This document shows positions 17,588 through 26,367 of a DNA stretch of 64,000 nucleotides, piece after piece (position 1 is the first letter of the stretch; every line of letters begins with the position of its first letter). This DNA comes from Roseococcus sp. SYP-B2431 (GTDB taxonomy: Bacteria; Pseudomonadota; Alphaproteobacteria; Acetobacterales; Acetobacteraceae). The translations under genes were made by a program, and so were the position numbers. Location: NCBI RefSeq assembly GCF_004336745.1, contig NZ_SJXD01000022.1, positions 62,001 to 126,000 on the forward strand, written 5' to 3'. The notes beneath the pieces were generated by a model. The model made no database searches. It worked only from the letters and a program-made list of their open reading frames with translations, and was not told the DNA's origin.

Positions 17588-18427
17588 GTGACGCAGATCT
17601 TGGACGGCAAGGCGATCGCCGAAAGGCTGCGCGGAAAGCTGGCCGGGCGGGTCGCCGAGCTCGCCTTCCGGCCGGGCCTCGTGGTGGTCCGCGTGGGCGA
17701 GGATCCGGCCAGCGGCGTCTACGTCCGCAACAAGGACCGCGCGGCGACCCAGGCCGGCTTCGCCTCCCGCACCCGCCATCTGCCGGAGGAGACGACCGAG
17801 GCCGAGCTCCTGGCCGAGATCGCCGCGCTGAACGCCGACCCCGAGGTGGACGGCATCCTGGTCCAGCTCCCGCTCCCGAAGCACATCCGCTCCGAGATGG
17901 CGATCGCCGCCGTCGATCCGGCCAAGGACGTGGACGGCTTCCATCCGGTCAATGCGGGCAGGCTGGCCTCCGGCCTGCCGGGGCTGGTGCCCTGCACGCC
18001 GCGCGGCGCCATGCACCTGCTGGCCGAGGCGAAGGCGAAGCTGTCCGGCGCCCGCGCGGTGGTCGTGGGCCGCAGCCAGATCGTGGGCCGGCCGATGGCG
18101 CAGCTGCTGCTGGCCGCCGACTGCACGGTGACCATCGCGCATTCCCGCACGGCCGACCTTCCCGGCGAGTGCCGCCGCGCCGACATCCTGATCGCCGCCG
18201 TGGGCCGGCCCGAGCTGATCCGCGGCGACTGGATCCGGGAGGGCGCCGTCGTGATCGACGTGGGCATCAACCGCATGCCGGACGGCAAGCTCAAGGGCGA
18301 CGTGGCCTATGCCGAGGCGCTGCCCCGCGCCGCCGCCATCACGCCCGTGCCAGGCGGCGTCGGGCCGATGACCATCGCCTGCCTGCTGGAGAACACGCTG
18401 GAGGCGGCGCTGGCCCGGCGGGGCTGA
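17588..18427 (+). CDS. folD: Bifunctional methylene-THF dehydrogenase / methenyl-THF cyclohydrolase
   Basis: Interconverts methylene-, methenyl- and 10-formyl-THF using NADP. The N-terminal domain has [13 protein letters not shown] with the catalytic Lys and [14 protein letters not shown]. The Rossmann domain has [17 protein letters not shown] and [16 protein letters not shown], and the C-terminus has [11 protein letters not shown]. The start is GTG at 17588, giving 279 residues. With metF and folC it gives the window three folate genes. Confidence 0.95.
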   Translation: MTQILDGKAIAERLRGKLAGRVAELAFRPGLVVVRVGEDPASGVYVRNKDRAATQAGFASRTRHLPEETTEAELLAEIAALNADPEVDGILVQLPLPKHIRSEMAIAAVDPAKDVDGFHPVNAGRLASGLPGLVPCTPRGAMHLLAEAKAKLSGARAVVVGRSQIVGRPMAQLLLAADCTVTIAHSRTADLPGECRRADILIAAVGRPELIRGDWIREGAVVIDVGINRMPDGKLKGDVAYAEALPRAAAITPVPGGVGPMTIACLLENTLEAALARRG

Positions 18428-18515
18428 GGCGGCGGAGCTCAGGCTCGACGGCATCGGCGCCGGGCCGCAGGATGCCTGAAAGCGCCGGAACATTCCGATC
18501 AACCTCGTCCTCGCC

Positions 18516-19352
18516 GTGGCCTATGTCCTGCTCTGGGGCTCGGCCTTCAACGCCGCCCGCGTCATTGCGCTGGAATGGTCGCCGCTCTGGGCGCTGCTGA
18601 TCCGCTTCGGCGCCGTCGTGCCGCTGCTCTGGCTCGTGGTGCGGCTGCGCGCCGCGCCGCTGCCCCTGGGCACCGATCGCTGGCGCGTAGCCGTCATGGG
18701 CGCCTTCGGCATGGGCGGCTACCTGGCCTGCGCATGGGTGGCCTCGGCGCATGTGCCCTCCGGCCTGGTGGCGCTGCTGGCGGCGGCCTCGCCGCTCTTC
18801 GTCGCGATGGGCGCCCGCCTGCTCGGCCAGCGCATGGCGCCGATGGCTTGGGCGGGGCTGGGCCTCGGATGGGTGGGCGTCGCCACGCTCGGGCTGCTGC
18901 GCTCGGCCGATGGGCTGGAGGCGGCAGAGGCCTGGGGCATCGGCACGGCGCTGCTCGGCGCGCTGCTGCAGGCCGTAGGCGTGCTGGCCTTCGCGCCGGC
19001 GCGCGACCGGGTGGATCCCTGGGCCACGAATTTCGTGCAGAGCATCGTCGCCACGCTGGTGCTGGCGGTGCTGGTCGCGCTCTGGGGCGGGCCGATGCCT
19101 AGCCGGGCGACGCCCGCCGCGCTCGGGGCGCTGGCCTATGTCTCGCTGCTGGTGGGAATGGTTGGCTACGCGCTGTTCTTCACGGTGATCCGGCGATTCG
19201 GCGCGGCCAATGCCGCGGCGCTGCAGCTCATGGCGCCGCCGGTGGCCGCGCTGATCGGCTGGGCGCTGCTGGGCGAGCGGCTGGCCTGGGGCGACCTGCT
19301 GGGCGGGGCCATCACCCTGGCCGGGCTGCTGCTCATGTTCCGCGCGCGCTGA
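18516..19352 (+). CDS. EamA/DMT superfamily transporter
   Basis: A ten-helix drug/metabolite transporter built from two EamA repeats (about residues 1-125 and 140-275), with LLWGSAFNAARVIA at the start and GERLAWGDLLGGAITLAGLLL at the end. Such proteins usually export amino acids or other small metabolites; the substrate is not predictable. The annotated start is GTG 18516. In relatives the first helix starts a few residues earlier, and an in-frame ATT at 18495 would supply IPINLVLA, so an unusual start codon is possible. Confidence 0.82.
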   Translation: MAYVLLWGSAFNAARVIALEWSPLWALLIRFGAVVPLLWLVVRLRAAPLPLGTDRWRVAVMGAFGMGGYLACAWVASAHVPSGLVALLAAASPLFVAMGARLLGQRMAPMAWAGLGLGWVGVATLGLLRSADGLEAAEAWGIGTALLGALLQAVGVLAFAPARDRVDPWATNFVQSIVATLVLAVLVALWGGPMPSRATPAALGALAYVSLLVGMVGYALFFTVIRRFGAANAAALQLMAPPVAALIGWALLGERLAWGDLLGGAITLAGLLLMFRAR

Positions 19353-19371
19353 GGCTGGGCTAGGGTCAGCC

Positions 19372-20553
19372 ATGCTCCACGGCCGAAAAATCCTGCTCAT
19401 CGTCTCCGGCAGCGTGGCCGCCTTCAAGGCGCTGATGCTGATCCGCCTGCTGCGCGCCGAGGGCGCCAGGGTGCGCGCCGTGCTGACGGCCGGGGGCGCG
19501 CGCTTCGCGACGAAGGAATCGCTGGCCGCCATCACCGGCGAGCCTGTCTCGGACGATCTCTGGGCGGCCGAGAACGAAATCGGCCACATCCGGCTGGCAC
19601 GATGGGCCGATGCGGTGGTGGTGGCGCCCACCTCGGCGAGCCGGCTGGCGCAGATGGCCCAGGGCCTCGCCGGGGATCTGGCCGGCTGCATCCTGCTCGC
19701 CACGCGCGCGCCGGTGCTGGCGGCGCCGGCGATGAACCCGGCCATGTGGGCGCATCCGGCGACGGTCGCGAATGCCGCGCTGCTGCGCTCGCGCGGCATC
19801 CGCTTCGTGGGGCCGGGCGAAGGGCCCATGGCGGAGCCAGAGAGCGGGCCGGGCCGCCTGTCCGAGCCGGAGGAGATGCTGGCGGCGATCCGCGCGCTCT
19901 TCGCCGAAGGGCCGCTGAAGGGCCGGCATGTGCTGGTCACCGCCGGGCCGACGCAGGAGCCGATCGATCCGGTGCGCTACATCTCCAACCGCAGCAGCGG
20001 CAAGCAGGGCCACGCCATCGCGACGGCGCTGGCGGCCCTGGGCGCGCGGGTGACGCTGGTGACAGGGCCGGTCGCCCTTCCCGCCCCGCCCGGCGTCGAG
20101 GTGAAGCGAATCGAGACGGCGCGCGAGATGCTGGCCGCCTGCGAGGCCGCGCTGCCGGCGGACGCAGCGATTTTCAACGCCGCCGTCGCCGATTGGCGCG
20201 TGGCGCATGAGGCGGGGCAGAAGCTCAAGAAGGAGCCGGGCGCCGGCGCGCCGACGATCGAGATGACGCTGAATCCGGACATCCTGGCGGCCATCTCGAA
20301 GCACGCCTCGCGCCCGAGGCTGGTCGTCGGCTTCGCCGCGGAGACCGAGCGCGTGATCGAGCACGCCCGCAGCAAGCTGGCGCGGAAGGGCTGCGACTGG
20401 ATCGTGGCAAACGACGTCTCGGGCGACGTGTTCGGCGGTGGCGAGAATACGGTGCATCTCGTGAGCGCCACGGGCGTGGAGGATTGGCCAAGGATGGCGA
20501 AGGAAGAGGTGGGCGAAAGGCTGGCCGCGCGCGTGGCGGAGTTTTTCGCGTGA
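19372..20553 (+). CDS. coaBC: Bifunctional phosphopantothenoylcysteine decarboxylase/synthetase
   Basis: Performs two steps of CoA synthesis. The N-terminal flavin CoaC domain (about 1-180) has [10 protein letters not shown], catalytic His72 ([11 protein letters not shown]) and APAMNPAMW. The C-terminal CoaB domain (about 185-390) has [24 protein letters not shown] and IVANDVSG. The CoaC flap, which in E. coli holds Cys158 in ACGDxGPGR, reads [10 protein letters not shown] here and has no Cys. The gene is otherwise full length at 393 residues. The stop overlaps the start of dut (GTGA), the classic pairing. Confidence 0.94.
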   Translation: MLHGRKILLIVSGSVAAFKALMLIRLLRAEGARVRAVLTAGGARFATKESLAAITGEPVSDDLWAAENEIGHIRLARWADAVVVAPTSASRLAQMAQGLAGDLAGCILLATRAPVLAAPAMNPAMWAHPATVANAALLRSRGIRFVGPGEGPMAEPESGPGRLSEPEEMLAAIRALFAEGPLKGRHVLVTAGPTQEPIDPVRYISNRSSGKQGHAIATALAALGARVTLVTGPVALPAPPGVEVKRIETAREMLAACEAALPADAAIFNAAVADWRVAHEAGQKLKKEPGAGAPTIEMTLNPDILAAISKHASRPRLVVGFAAETERVIEHARSKLARKGCDWIVANDVSGDVFGGGENTVHLVSATGVEDWPRMAKEEVGERLAARVAEFFA

Positions 20554-20993
20554 AGGTGCTTGTTCAAAGGCTGCCGCATGCCGAGGGCCTGCCGCTCCCG
20601 GACTATGCCACCGGGGGCGCGGCGGGGATGGACCTGCTGGCCGCCAAGGCCATGACCGTCCCGCCCGGCGGCCGTGCCCTGGTGCCGACGGGCCTCTGCA
20701 TCGCCCTGCCGGAGGGGTTCGAGATGCAGGTCCGCCCGCGCTCCGGCCTCGCGCTGAAACACGGCATCACCCTGCCCAACGCCCCTGGCACTGTGGACGA
20801 GGATTATCGCGGCGAGGTGGGGGTGATCGTCCTGAACACAGGATCCGAGCCCTTTGTCATCACCCGCGGCGACCGCATCGCCCAGGCCGTCTTCGCGCCC
20901 GTGACGCGGGCGGAGTGGGAAGAGGTCGTGGTCCTGCCGGAGACGCAGCGGGGCAGTGGAGGATTCGGGAGCACCGGCAAGTCCGTATTGTAA
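20550..20993 (+). CDS. dut: dUTP diphosphatase
   Basis: Hydrolyses dUTP to dUMP. All five trimeric dUTPase motifs are present: [42 protein letters not shown] and the C-terminal [10 protein letters not shown]. The start is GTG at 20550 within the coaBC stop, giving 147 residues and translational coupling. Confidence 0.96.
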   Translation: MKVLVQRLPHAEGLPLPDYATGGAAGMDLLAAKAMTVPPGGRALVPTGLCIALPEGFEMQVRPRSGLALKHGITLPNAPGTVDEDYRGEVGVIVLNTGSEPFVITRGDRIAQAVFAPVTRAEWEEVVVLPETQRGSGGFGSTGKSVL

Positions 20994-21057
20994 CGGGTTG
21001 CTCTCAGGAAGCCGTGGATTGACGCTCCTCGTGTTATTTTATGGAGGATGCTCAAGA

Positions 21058-21651
21058 ATGCTTCGTATTTTGGCCCTGTTGGGCCTCATGATGACATCGG
21101 CCTGTGCAACAATCACGACTGGCACTTCACAGCCGATCACGGTGACGAGCGAGCCCGCCCAGGCGGTTTGCCAGATGCAGCGCGGTGGCGAGGTCGTTGG
21201 CGCGGTGAGCGCCACGCCCGCCACGGTCACGGTGAGCCGCTCCTCCCGCGACATCTCGCTGCGTTGCGAGCGTCCTGGGTACCAGCCCGGCGTCACCACC
21301 GTGGCGGCCAACTTCCAGGCCATGACGCTCGGCAATCTTCTGATCGGTGGCCTCGTTGGAATCGCCGTCGACGCCGCATCGGGGGCGATCGGGGAGTATC
21401 CCGGCAACGTTCACGTCACGCTTCCTCCCAGCCAGCCCGCGAGTGGCGACAGCCCCCTGGCGGCACGCCGTCGCGAGATCACGACGCAGGCCGATGACCG
21501 GATCGCGGCCGTGCGGGCATCATGTACCGACCGGCCGACGCGCGGCGGAGCAGCGAGCAGCTGCGATATGGCGGTGAACGCGATCAACATGGAGCGCGAA
21601 GCCCAGCTGCGGCTCCTGCAGGAACCGCCAGGGGCGATGCCGCGAGCCTGA
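21058..21651 (+). CDS. Lipoprotein of unknown function (CATITTGTSQ type)
   Basis: A 197-residue protein starting MLRILALLGLMMTSACATI, a lipoprotein signal with Cys16. The N-terminal mature part (ITTGTSQPITVTSEPAQAVC, then PATVTVSRSSRDISLRCERPGYQ) resembles a PEGA-like beta domain. A glycine-rich hydrophobic patch (LGNLLIGGLVGIAVDAASGA) follows. This layout occurs in a widespread uncharacterised lipoprotein group. The tail is charged. A GGAGG sequence precedes the ATG at 21058. The 64 bases upstream are AT-richer than the surroundings and probably hold the promoter. Confidence 0.75.
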   Translation: MLRILALLGLMMTSACATITTGTSQPITVTSEPAQAVCQMQRGGEVVGAVSATPATVTVSRSSRDISLRCERPGYQPGVTTVAANFQAMTLGNLLIGGLVGIAVDAASGAIGEYPGNVHVTLPPSQPASGDSPLAARRREITTQADDRIAAVRASCTDRPTRGGAASSCDMAVNAINMEREAQLRLLQEPPGAMPRA

Positions 21652-21704
21652 GGAGACCCGGGCGGGGATGGTGCGCAGTCGGTTTTAGGCACCATATCCC
21701 CGCC

Positions 21705-22502
21705 ATGGACCTCGATTTCACCGAAGACGAGCTGCACCGCTACTCGCGCCATATCCTCCTCAAGGAGGTCGGCGCGATCGGCCAGGCGAAGCTGCGCGCG
21801 GCGCGCGTGCTCATCGTCGGCGCAGGCGGGCTCGGATCGCCGCTGGCGCTCTATCTCGCCGCGGCCGGCGTCGGCACCCTCGGCCTGGTGGACCATGACG
21901 CGCTGGAGCTCTCCAACTTGCAGCGCCAGGTCGCGCATGCCACCTCGCGCATCGGCCAGAACAAGACGGACAGCACCGCCGCCGCCCTGCGCGACCTGAA
22001 CCCCGAGGTGCGGCTCGAGCTTCACACCCGCCGCATGGACCGCGCCGCCGCCGAGGCGCTGATCCCGCGCTACGACGTGATCTGCGACGGTACGGACAAC
22101 TTCCCGACGCGCTTCCTCCTCGGCGACGCCTGCCACCTGTTGAAGAGGCCGCTGGTCACCGCCGCCGTCCTCCGATTCGAGGGGCAGCTCTCCGTCTTCC
22201 GCGCGCATGAGGGCGCGCCGCACCCATGCCATCGCTGCCTCCACCCGGAGATGCCGCCCGAGGGCCTGGTCCCGACCTGCTCCCAGGCCGGCGTCCTCGG
22301 CGCGGTCGTCGGCGTGATGGGCACCCTGCAGGCGACGGAGGTGCTGAAGGTCGTCATGGGCATCGGCGAGGACATGTCGGGCCGCCTGCTTCTGTGGGAC
22401 GCGCTCGACGCACGCTTCCGCACCGTGAAGCTGCGGCGCGACCTGGAATGCGCCCTCTGCGGCGAGAAGGCGGATATCCGCGACCTCTCGGCGCATTCGT
22501 GA
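21705..22502 (+). CDS. moeB: ThiF/MoeB-type adenylyltransferase
   Basis: An E1-like enzyme that adenylates the C-terminal Gly of a ubiquitin-like sulfur carrier such as ThiS or MoaD. The ATP loop is VGAGGLGSPLALYLA. The family motifs RQ (LSNLQRQVAHA) and CDGTDNFPTRFL are present, as are two zinc CxxC pairs (CHRC and CALC) and a Cys in VPTCSQAGVLG. ThiF and MoeB cannot be separated by sequence alone. The DsrE-like sulfur-relay gene overlapping downstream supports a sulfur-transfer role. The length is 265 residues. Confidence 0.85.
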   Translation: MDLDFTEDELHRYSRHILLKEVGAIGQAKLRAARVLIVGAGGLGSPLALYLAAAGVGTLGLVDHDALELSNLQRQVAHATSRIGQNKTDSTAAALRDLNPEVRLELHTRRMDRAAAEALIPRYDVICDGTDNFPTRFLLGDACHLLKRPLVTAAVLRFEGQLSVFRAHEGAPHPCHRCLHPEMPPEGLVPTCSQAGVLGAVVGVMGTLQATEVLKVVMGIGEDMSGRLLLWDALDARFRTVKLRRDLECALCGEKADIRDLSAHS

Positions 22503-22870
22503 GCCCGCTCGGCATCCTGCTCCTCTCGGGCGGACATGAGCGCGGCCATTACGCGCTGATGCTCGCGACCGCCGCCGCCGCGATCGGCCGGCCGGTCACG
22601 CTCTTCGCCACCAATGCCGGCTGCCGCCTCCTGCTGAAGGACGCGCCCCTCGAAAGCGATGGGCGCGAGCAGGAGCTGTCGCGATCCGGCGTCGCGACGC
22701 TCGGCGAGCTGATGGAGGCGGCGCAGGCCCTCGGCATCCGCCTGATCGCCTGCGAGGCCGGGCTGCGCGCCGAATCGCTGACGGAGGAACCCCTGGCCGA
22801 GGGGGCCGAGATCGCCGGCATCGTCACCTTCCTCGCTGCCGTGGGCTCGGGGCAGGTCATTTCCCTCTGA
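22499..22870 (+). CDS. DsrE family sulfur-relay-like protein
   Basis: A 123-residue alpha/beta protein starting at GTG 22499 in a GTGA overlap with the ThiF/MoeB gene. It has the DsrE pattern: an N-terminal strand ILLLSG, then HYALMLATAAAAIGRPVTLFATN, then a conserved Cys in GIRLIACEAGL. DsrE/TusD-type proteins pass persulfide sulfur, for example in tRNA thiolation. Coupling to an E1-like enzyme suggests a small sulfur-transfer unit, but the acceptor is unknown. Confidence 0.75.
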   Translation: MSPLGILLLSGGHERGHYALMLATAAAAIGRPVTLFATNAGCRLLLKDAPLESDGREQELSRSGVATLGELMEAAQALGIRLIACEAGLRAESLTEEPLAEGAEIAGIVTFLAAVGSGQVISL

Positions 22871-22923
22871 GCGCCCGTTCTGACCCTTGACCCGGCGCGG
22901 CTGGGCGCGGCATCGAAGGGGGG

Positions 22924-23760
22924 ATGAGGGCCCGCTTCACCATCGCGCTTCTCGCGCTTGCCGGTGCCGTCGGCACGCCGGGCTTTGCTCCCGCACAGTC
23001 CAGCCTGGGCGGCTCGCAGGTGCTTGCGCCGCCCCGGGCCGCTTCCCCGCCGGCTGCGACGCCACCCTCCGCGCGCCCCGGCCAGGCGCAGCGTCCCACG
23101 CCGCCGGCACGCCCCGCTCAGGCCCAGCGCCCCGCAAGCCAGCGCCCCCAGGCGCAACGCCCCGCCTCGCCGCAGACCGCGGCCCAGCGCCAAGCCGCGG
23201 AGCGCCAGCGCCGCGCGGCCGCCCAGGCCGCCGCGGCGGCGGCAGCAGCGGCTGCGGCCGCCGCCGCGGCGGCTGCCGCGCAGGCCACTCCTCCTGCGCC
23301 GGAGCCGCAGCCCAGCATCGGCAGCGTCACCGGGCTGCCGATGCCGCGCTTCGCGGCGCTGCGCTCCAATGACGTGAACCTCCGCGTCGGGCCCGACCGC
23401 CGCTTTCCGGTCGAGTGGCGCTACCAGCGCGCCGACCTGCCGGTGCAGATCATCCGCGAGCACGACCAGTGGCGCCGCATCCGCGACCCGGACGGGACGG
23501 AGGGCTGGCTCGCCGCCTCCAACCTCCAGCCCGGCCGCCGCACCTTCATCGTCCGAGGCAACGCGACGGCCGAGATCCAGCTCCGCCGCCGCGCCGAGGA
23601 CGGCGCCGCGCCCGTGGCGCGGCTGCGCCCGGGCGTGATCGGCCGCATCCGCAATTGCGAGGCCGGAAGCGCCTGGTGCGAGGTGCAGGTGCAGGACCGC
23701 CGCGGCTACATCAGGCGCGCGGAGATCTTCGGCGTGATGGCGGACGAGGAGATCAAGTAG
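22924..23760 (+). CDS. Exported SH3-domain protein with Pro/Gln/Ala-rich linker and poly-Ala tract
   Basis: A 278-residue protein: signal peptide (1-25), low-complexity linker with several AQRP repeats (about 26-100), an 18-Ala run at 102-119, then a bacterial SH3-like region (about 140-275). The SH3 part starts SNDVNLRVGPDRRFPVEWRY and includes GTEGWLAASNLQ and CEVQVQDRRGYIRRAEIFGV, resembling the SH3_4/YgiM group. It probably acts in the periplasm at peptidoglycan or protein partners. The poly-Ala tract uses mixed GCN codons with many GCG/GCC and could vary in length between strains. Confidence 0.8.
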   Translation: MRARFTIALLALAGAVGTPGFAPAQSSLGGSQVLAPPRAASPPAATPPSARPGQAQRPTPPARPAQAQRPASQRPQAQRPASPQTAAQRQAAERQRRAAAQAAAAAAAAAAAAAAAAAAQATPPAPEPQPSIGSVTGLPMPRFAALRSNDVNLRVGPDRRFPVEWRYQRADLPVQIIREHDQWRRIRDPDGTEGWLAASNLQPGRRTFIVRGNATAEIQLRRRAEDGAAPVARLRPGVIGRIRNCEAGSAWCEVQVQDRRGYIRRAEIFGVMADEEIK

Positions 23761-23806
23761 CGGGGCTGGCGGGAAGGATGCGGCAGCCCGTGCGGCCGCG
23801 ATCCAT

Positions 23807-25108
23807 TCAGGCGGAGGCGCGGCGGCCCGCGGATGGCGCGGCCTGCTCCCCATCCAGCTTCAGCACCTCGCCGGCCAGGTAAAGGCTGCCGCAGATCAGG
23901 ATCCGGCCCGGCGGCTCCTCGGCCATGATCCGCGCCAGGGCCGAGCGCAGGTCCGGTCCCGGCCGGGCTAGGCCGCCGCTGGCCGCGACGATCTCCTCCA
24001 CCGACATGGCCAGATGCTGGCCAGGCTCCCGCACGGCCGTGACGCTGTCGGCCAGCGGTAGGAGCGGCGCCAGGAAGCCTTTCGCCGTCTTGCCCTGCTT
24101 CATGCCGACCACGAGGTGCACCGGCCTGTCGCGCCATTCCACGAGGGTCTCGGCCAGCGCCGCCCCGGCCCCGGCATTGTGGCCGCCGTCAAGCCACAAT
24201 TCCCAGGGCGGCGGCGGCGCCAGCGCGCCCCCTAGACGCTGCATCCGCGCCGGCCACTCCGCGGCGGCGACCCCGCGCAGGATGGCCTGCTCCGTCAGCC
24301 AGATGGGATTCCAGGTCCGCATGGCGGCGACGGCGATGCCGGCATTGTCGGGCTGATGCGCCCCGCGAAGCCCCAACGGCGGCAGGTTCAACGGCCCCTT
24401 CGCGTCCCGGTAGAGATGCCCATTGGAGGTCGGCTCGATCCGCCATTCGCAGTCCCGAGCCAGCAGCGTGGTGCCCAGCGCGGCGGCGCAGGCCGAGATC
24501 ACGCCGAGCGCCGCCGGATCCTGCCGGCCGGTGACGCAGGGGATGCCCGGGCGGATGATCCCGGCCTTCTCGAAGGCGATCTTCTCCAGCGTGTCGCCCA
24601 GGAAATCCATATGGTCCATGGAGACGCTGGTGATCGCCGTCACGGCCGGCGACTGCACCACATTCGTCGCGTCGTAGCGGCCGCCGAGGCCCACCTCGAG
24701 CACGAGCATGTCGGCCGGGACGCGGCTGAACAGCAGCAGCGCGACCGCGGTGGTGATCTCGAAGACGGTGATGGGGTCGGCGCCGTTCACCTCCTCGACC
24801 TCCTCGAGCGCGGCGACCAGGAACTCCTCGGCGACGAGGTGGCCGGCCAGCCGGATACGCTCGTGGAAGCGCACGAGGTGCGGCGAGGTATAGACATGCA
24901 CGCGCCGCCCCGCCGCCTCGCCGATGGCGCGCAGGAAGGCGCAGGTCGAGCCCTTGCCGTTGGTGCCGGCGACATGGACCACGGGCGGCAGCCGCCGCTC
25001 GGGATGGCCGAGCTTGGCCAGCAGCTTGTGGAGGCGTCCCAGGCTGAGGTCGATCAGGACGGGGTGGAGCGCATGCAGCCGGTCGATGATCTCTTCCGAG
25101 CGGGGCAT
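23807..25108 (-). CDS. folC: Folylpolyglutamate synthase / dihydrofolate synthase
   Basis: Adds glutamate to dihydropteroate and reduced folates. The Mur-ligase-like fold has the ATP loop HVAGTNGKGST, then YTSPHLVRFHERI, FEITTAVALLLF, LEVGLGGRYDATNV and SMDHMDFLG; the C-terminal domain has LDGGHNAG. The length is 433 residues. It is downstream of accD, the usual accD-folC order, but repeat copy B fills the gap. The apparent Shine-Dalgarno (GAGGG, seven bases before the ATG) belongs to that repeat. Confidence 0.94.
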   Translation of the reverse strand: MPRSEEIIDRLHALHPVLIDLSLGRLHKLLAKLGHPERRLPPVVHVAGTNGKGSTCAFLRAIGEAAGRRVHVYTSPHLVRFHERIRLAGHLVAEEFLVAALEEVEEVNGADPITVFEITTAVALLLFSRVPADMLVLEVGLGGRYDATNVVQSPAVTAITSVSMDHMDFLGDTLEKIAFEKAGIIRPGIPCVTGRQDPAALGVISACAAALGTTLLARDCEWRIEPTSNGHLYRDAKGPLNLPPLGLRGAHQPDNAGIAVAAMRTWNPIWLTEQAILRGVAAAEWPARMQRLGGALAPPPPWELWLDGGHNAGAGAALAETLVEWRDRPVHLVVGMKQGKTAKGFLAPLLPLADSVTAVREPGQHLAMSVEEIVAASGGLARPGPDLRSALARIMAEEPPGRILICGSLYLAGEVLKLDGEQAAPSAGRRASA

Positions 25109-25110
25109 AC

Positions 25111-25236
25111 TTTATGCCCTCAGACGGCGGGTGGGTTGGGGCTGCTTGCCCCAACCGCCGCTTTGCCTTCGCCGCGCCGCGGGGGCGCCTGGCCCGGAGG
25201 TGGAGTGGGCGGCGCCGGCCGCAGTCGCGGCCGGAT
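25111..25236 (+). repeat. Dispersed two-hairpin element, copy B
   Basis: It starts TTTATGCCCTCAGACGGCGGG two bases from the folC start codon. The left hairpin is GGTTGGGG (25134-25141) paired with CCCCAACC (25149-25156). The block CTTTGCCTTCGCCGCGCC follows, then the right hairpin CCGGCCGC-AGTC-GCGGCCGG ending in AT. On the minus strand its left edge gives CTGAGGGC seven bases before the folC ATG. Confidence 0.8.
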
Positions 25237-25262
25237 TTCCCTGGGATCGCTCCCGGACCATC

Positions 25263-26135
25263 TCAGGCGGCCGCCGGCACGGGTTCTCCTTCGGCGTCCC
25301 TCAGCAACCGGATCAGCCGTCCGAGCGTGGCGCGCATCTCGCCGCGCCTGACGACCATGTCGAGGATGCCGTGCTCCAACAGGTATTCGGCCCGCTGGAA
25401 GCCCTCCGGCAGCTTCTCCCGGACGGTCTGCTCGATGACGCGCGCGCCGGCGAAGCCGATCAGCGCGCCGGGCTCGGCGATCTGGATGTCGCCCAGCATG
25501 GCGAAGCTGGCCGTGACGCCGCCCGTCGTCGGGTCGCAGAGCACGACGAGGAAGGGCAGGCCGGCGTCCTTCACCATCTGCGTCGCGATCACGGTGCGCG
25601 GCATCTGCATCAGGCTCACCGCGCCCTCCTGCATGCGGGCGCCGCCCGAGCTCGCGAAGACGATCAGCGGCGCGTCCTGCAGGACGGCCAGCCGCGCGGC
25701 CGTCACGATCGCCTCGCCCACGCCGGCGCCCATGGAGCCCGCCATGAAGGCGAATTCGAAGGCCGCGACGACGGCGCGCTGCGCCTCGATGGTGCCATGG
25801 CCGACCAGCACCGCGTCATCCATGCCGGACTTCGCCTGGGCGTCGCGCAGGCGCTCCGAATAGCGGCGCTGGTCGCGGAAGCGCAGCGGATCGGCGGGCG
25901 CCTTGGGGAGCTCGATCTTCTGCCAGCCCTCGTCCAGGGTCGCGTCGAGCCGCTGCCGCGCCGAGAGCCGCATGTGGTGACCGCAATGCGGGCAGACGCG
26001 GAGATTCTTATCCAGATCCGTCTGGAAGATCATCTGCTCGCAGGAGGGGCATTTGTGCCAGAGATTCTCCGGCACCTCGCGGGAGCCGAAAAGCGTCTTG
26101 ATCTTGGGCAGAGCCCACTCGGAAATCCAGTTCAT
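25263..26135 (-). CDS. accD: Acetyl-CoA carboxylase carboxyltransferase subunit beta
   Basis: The beta subunit of the carboxyltransferase that makes malonyl-CoA with AccA. The N-terminal zinc ribbon is present (CPSC and CPHC, from about residue 29), followed by the crotonase-like core with FASSGGARMQEGAVSLMQMP and PTTGGVTASFAMLGD. The ATG at 26135 (MNWISEWALPKIK) gives 290 residues and matches relatives. The frame runs open upstream, but that stretch is repeat copy C, which supplies a GAGGGC six bases before the ATG. Confidence 0.94.
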   Translation of the reverse strand: MNWISEWALPKIKTLFGSREVPENLWHKCPSCEQMIFQTDLDKNLRVCPHCGHHMRLSARQRLDATLDEGWQKIELPKAPADPLRFRDQRRYSERLRDAQAKSGMDDAVLVGHGTIEAQRAVVAAFEFAFMAGSMGAGVGEAIVTAARLAVLQDAPLIVFASSGGARMQEGAVSLMQMPRTVIATQMVKDAGLPFLVVLCDPTTGGVTASFAMLGDIQIAEPGALIGFAGARVIEQTVREKLPEGFQRAEYLLEHGILDMVVRRGEMRATLGRLIRLLRDAEGEPVPAAA

Positions 26136-26140
26136 GTCTC

Positions 26141-26250
26141 TGCCCTCAGGCGCCGGAGGCCGGGCTCGCCGGCCGGGGCTCCGCGCCCTGTGAGGGCCGC
26201 GCCAGGCGGGAAGACCGGTCGCGGCGCGCCGGCCGCAGTCACGGCCGGAC
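26141..26250 (+). repeat. Dispersed two-hairpin element, copy C
   Basis: It starts TGCCCTCAGGCGCCGG five bases from the accD start codon. The left hairpin is GGCCGG (26158-26163) with CCGGCC (26169-26174). GGGCTCCGCGCC replaces the TTGGCTT block. The right hairpin is CCGGCCG-CAGTCA-CGGCCGG. It lies between the divergent accD and PBP1a genes, so it may overlap the accD promoter. Confidence 0.75.
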
Positions 26251-26367
26251 GCTGCATCATCGTTCACGATCTGACATGACGGCGCTTGCCGTGCGGGTCA
26301 AGCGATGTTGCGAAAGGTGCGCAACACGGCGCTACAACGCGCGACAGGCCCATGCTAGGGAGGAGCC

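Noticed and set aside
21019-21042. TTGACG followed by TTATTTTAT as a promoter for the 21058 lipoprotein gene
   Set aside because: Spacing between the boxes is too short (10-14 bases). A promoter is probable here, but this pair is not convincing.
26136-26267. Open N-terminal extension of accD
   Set aside because: The extra residues are encoded by repeat copy C, and the ATG at 26135 matches relatives and has a proper Shine-Dalgarno.
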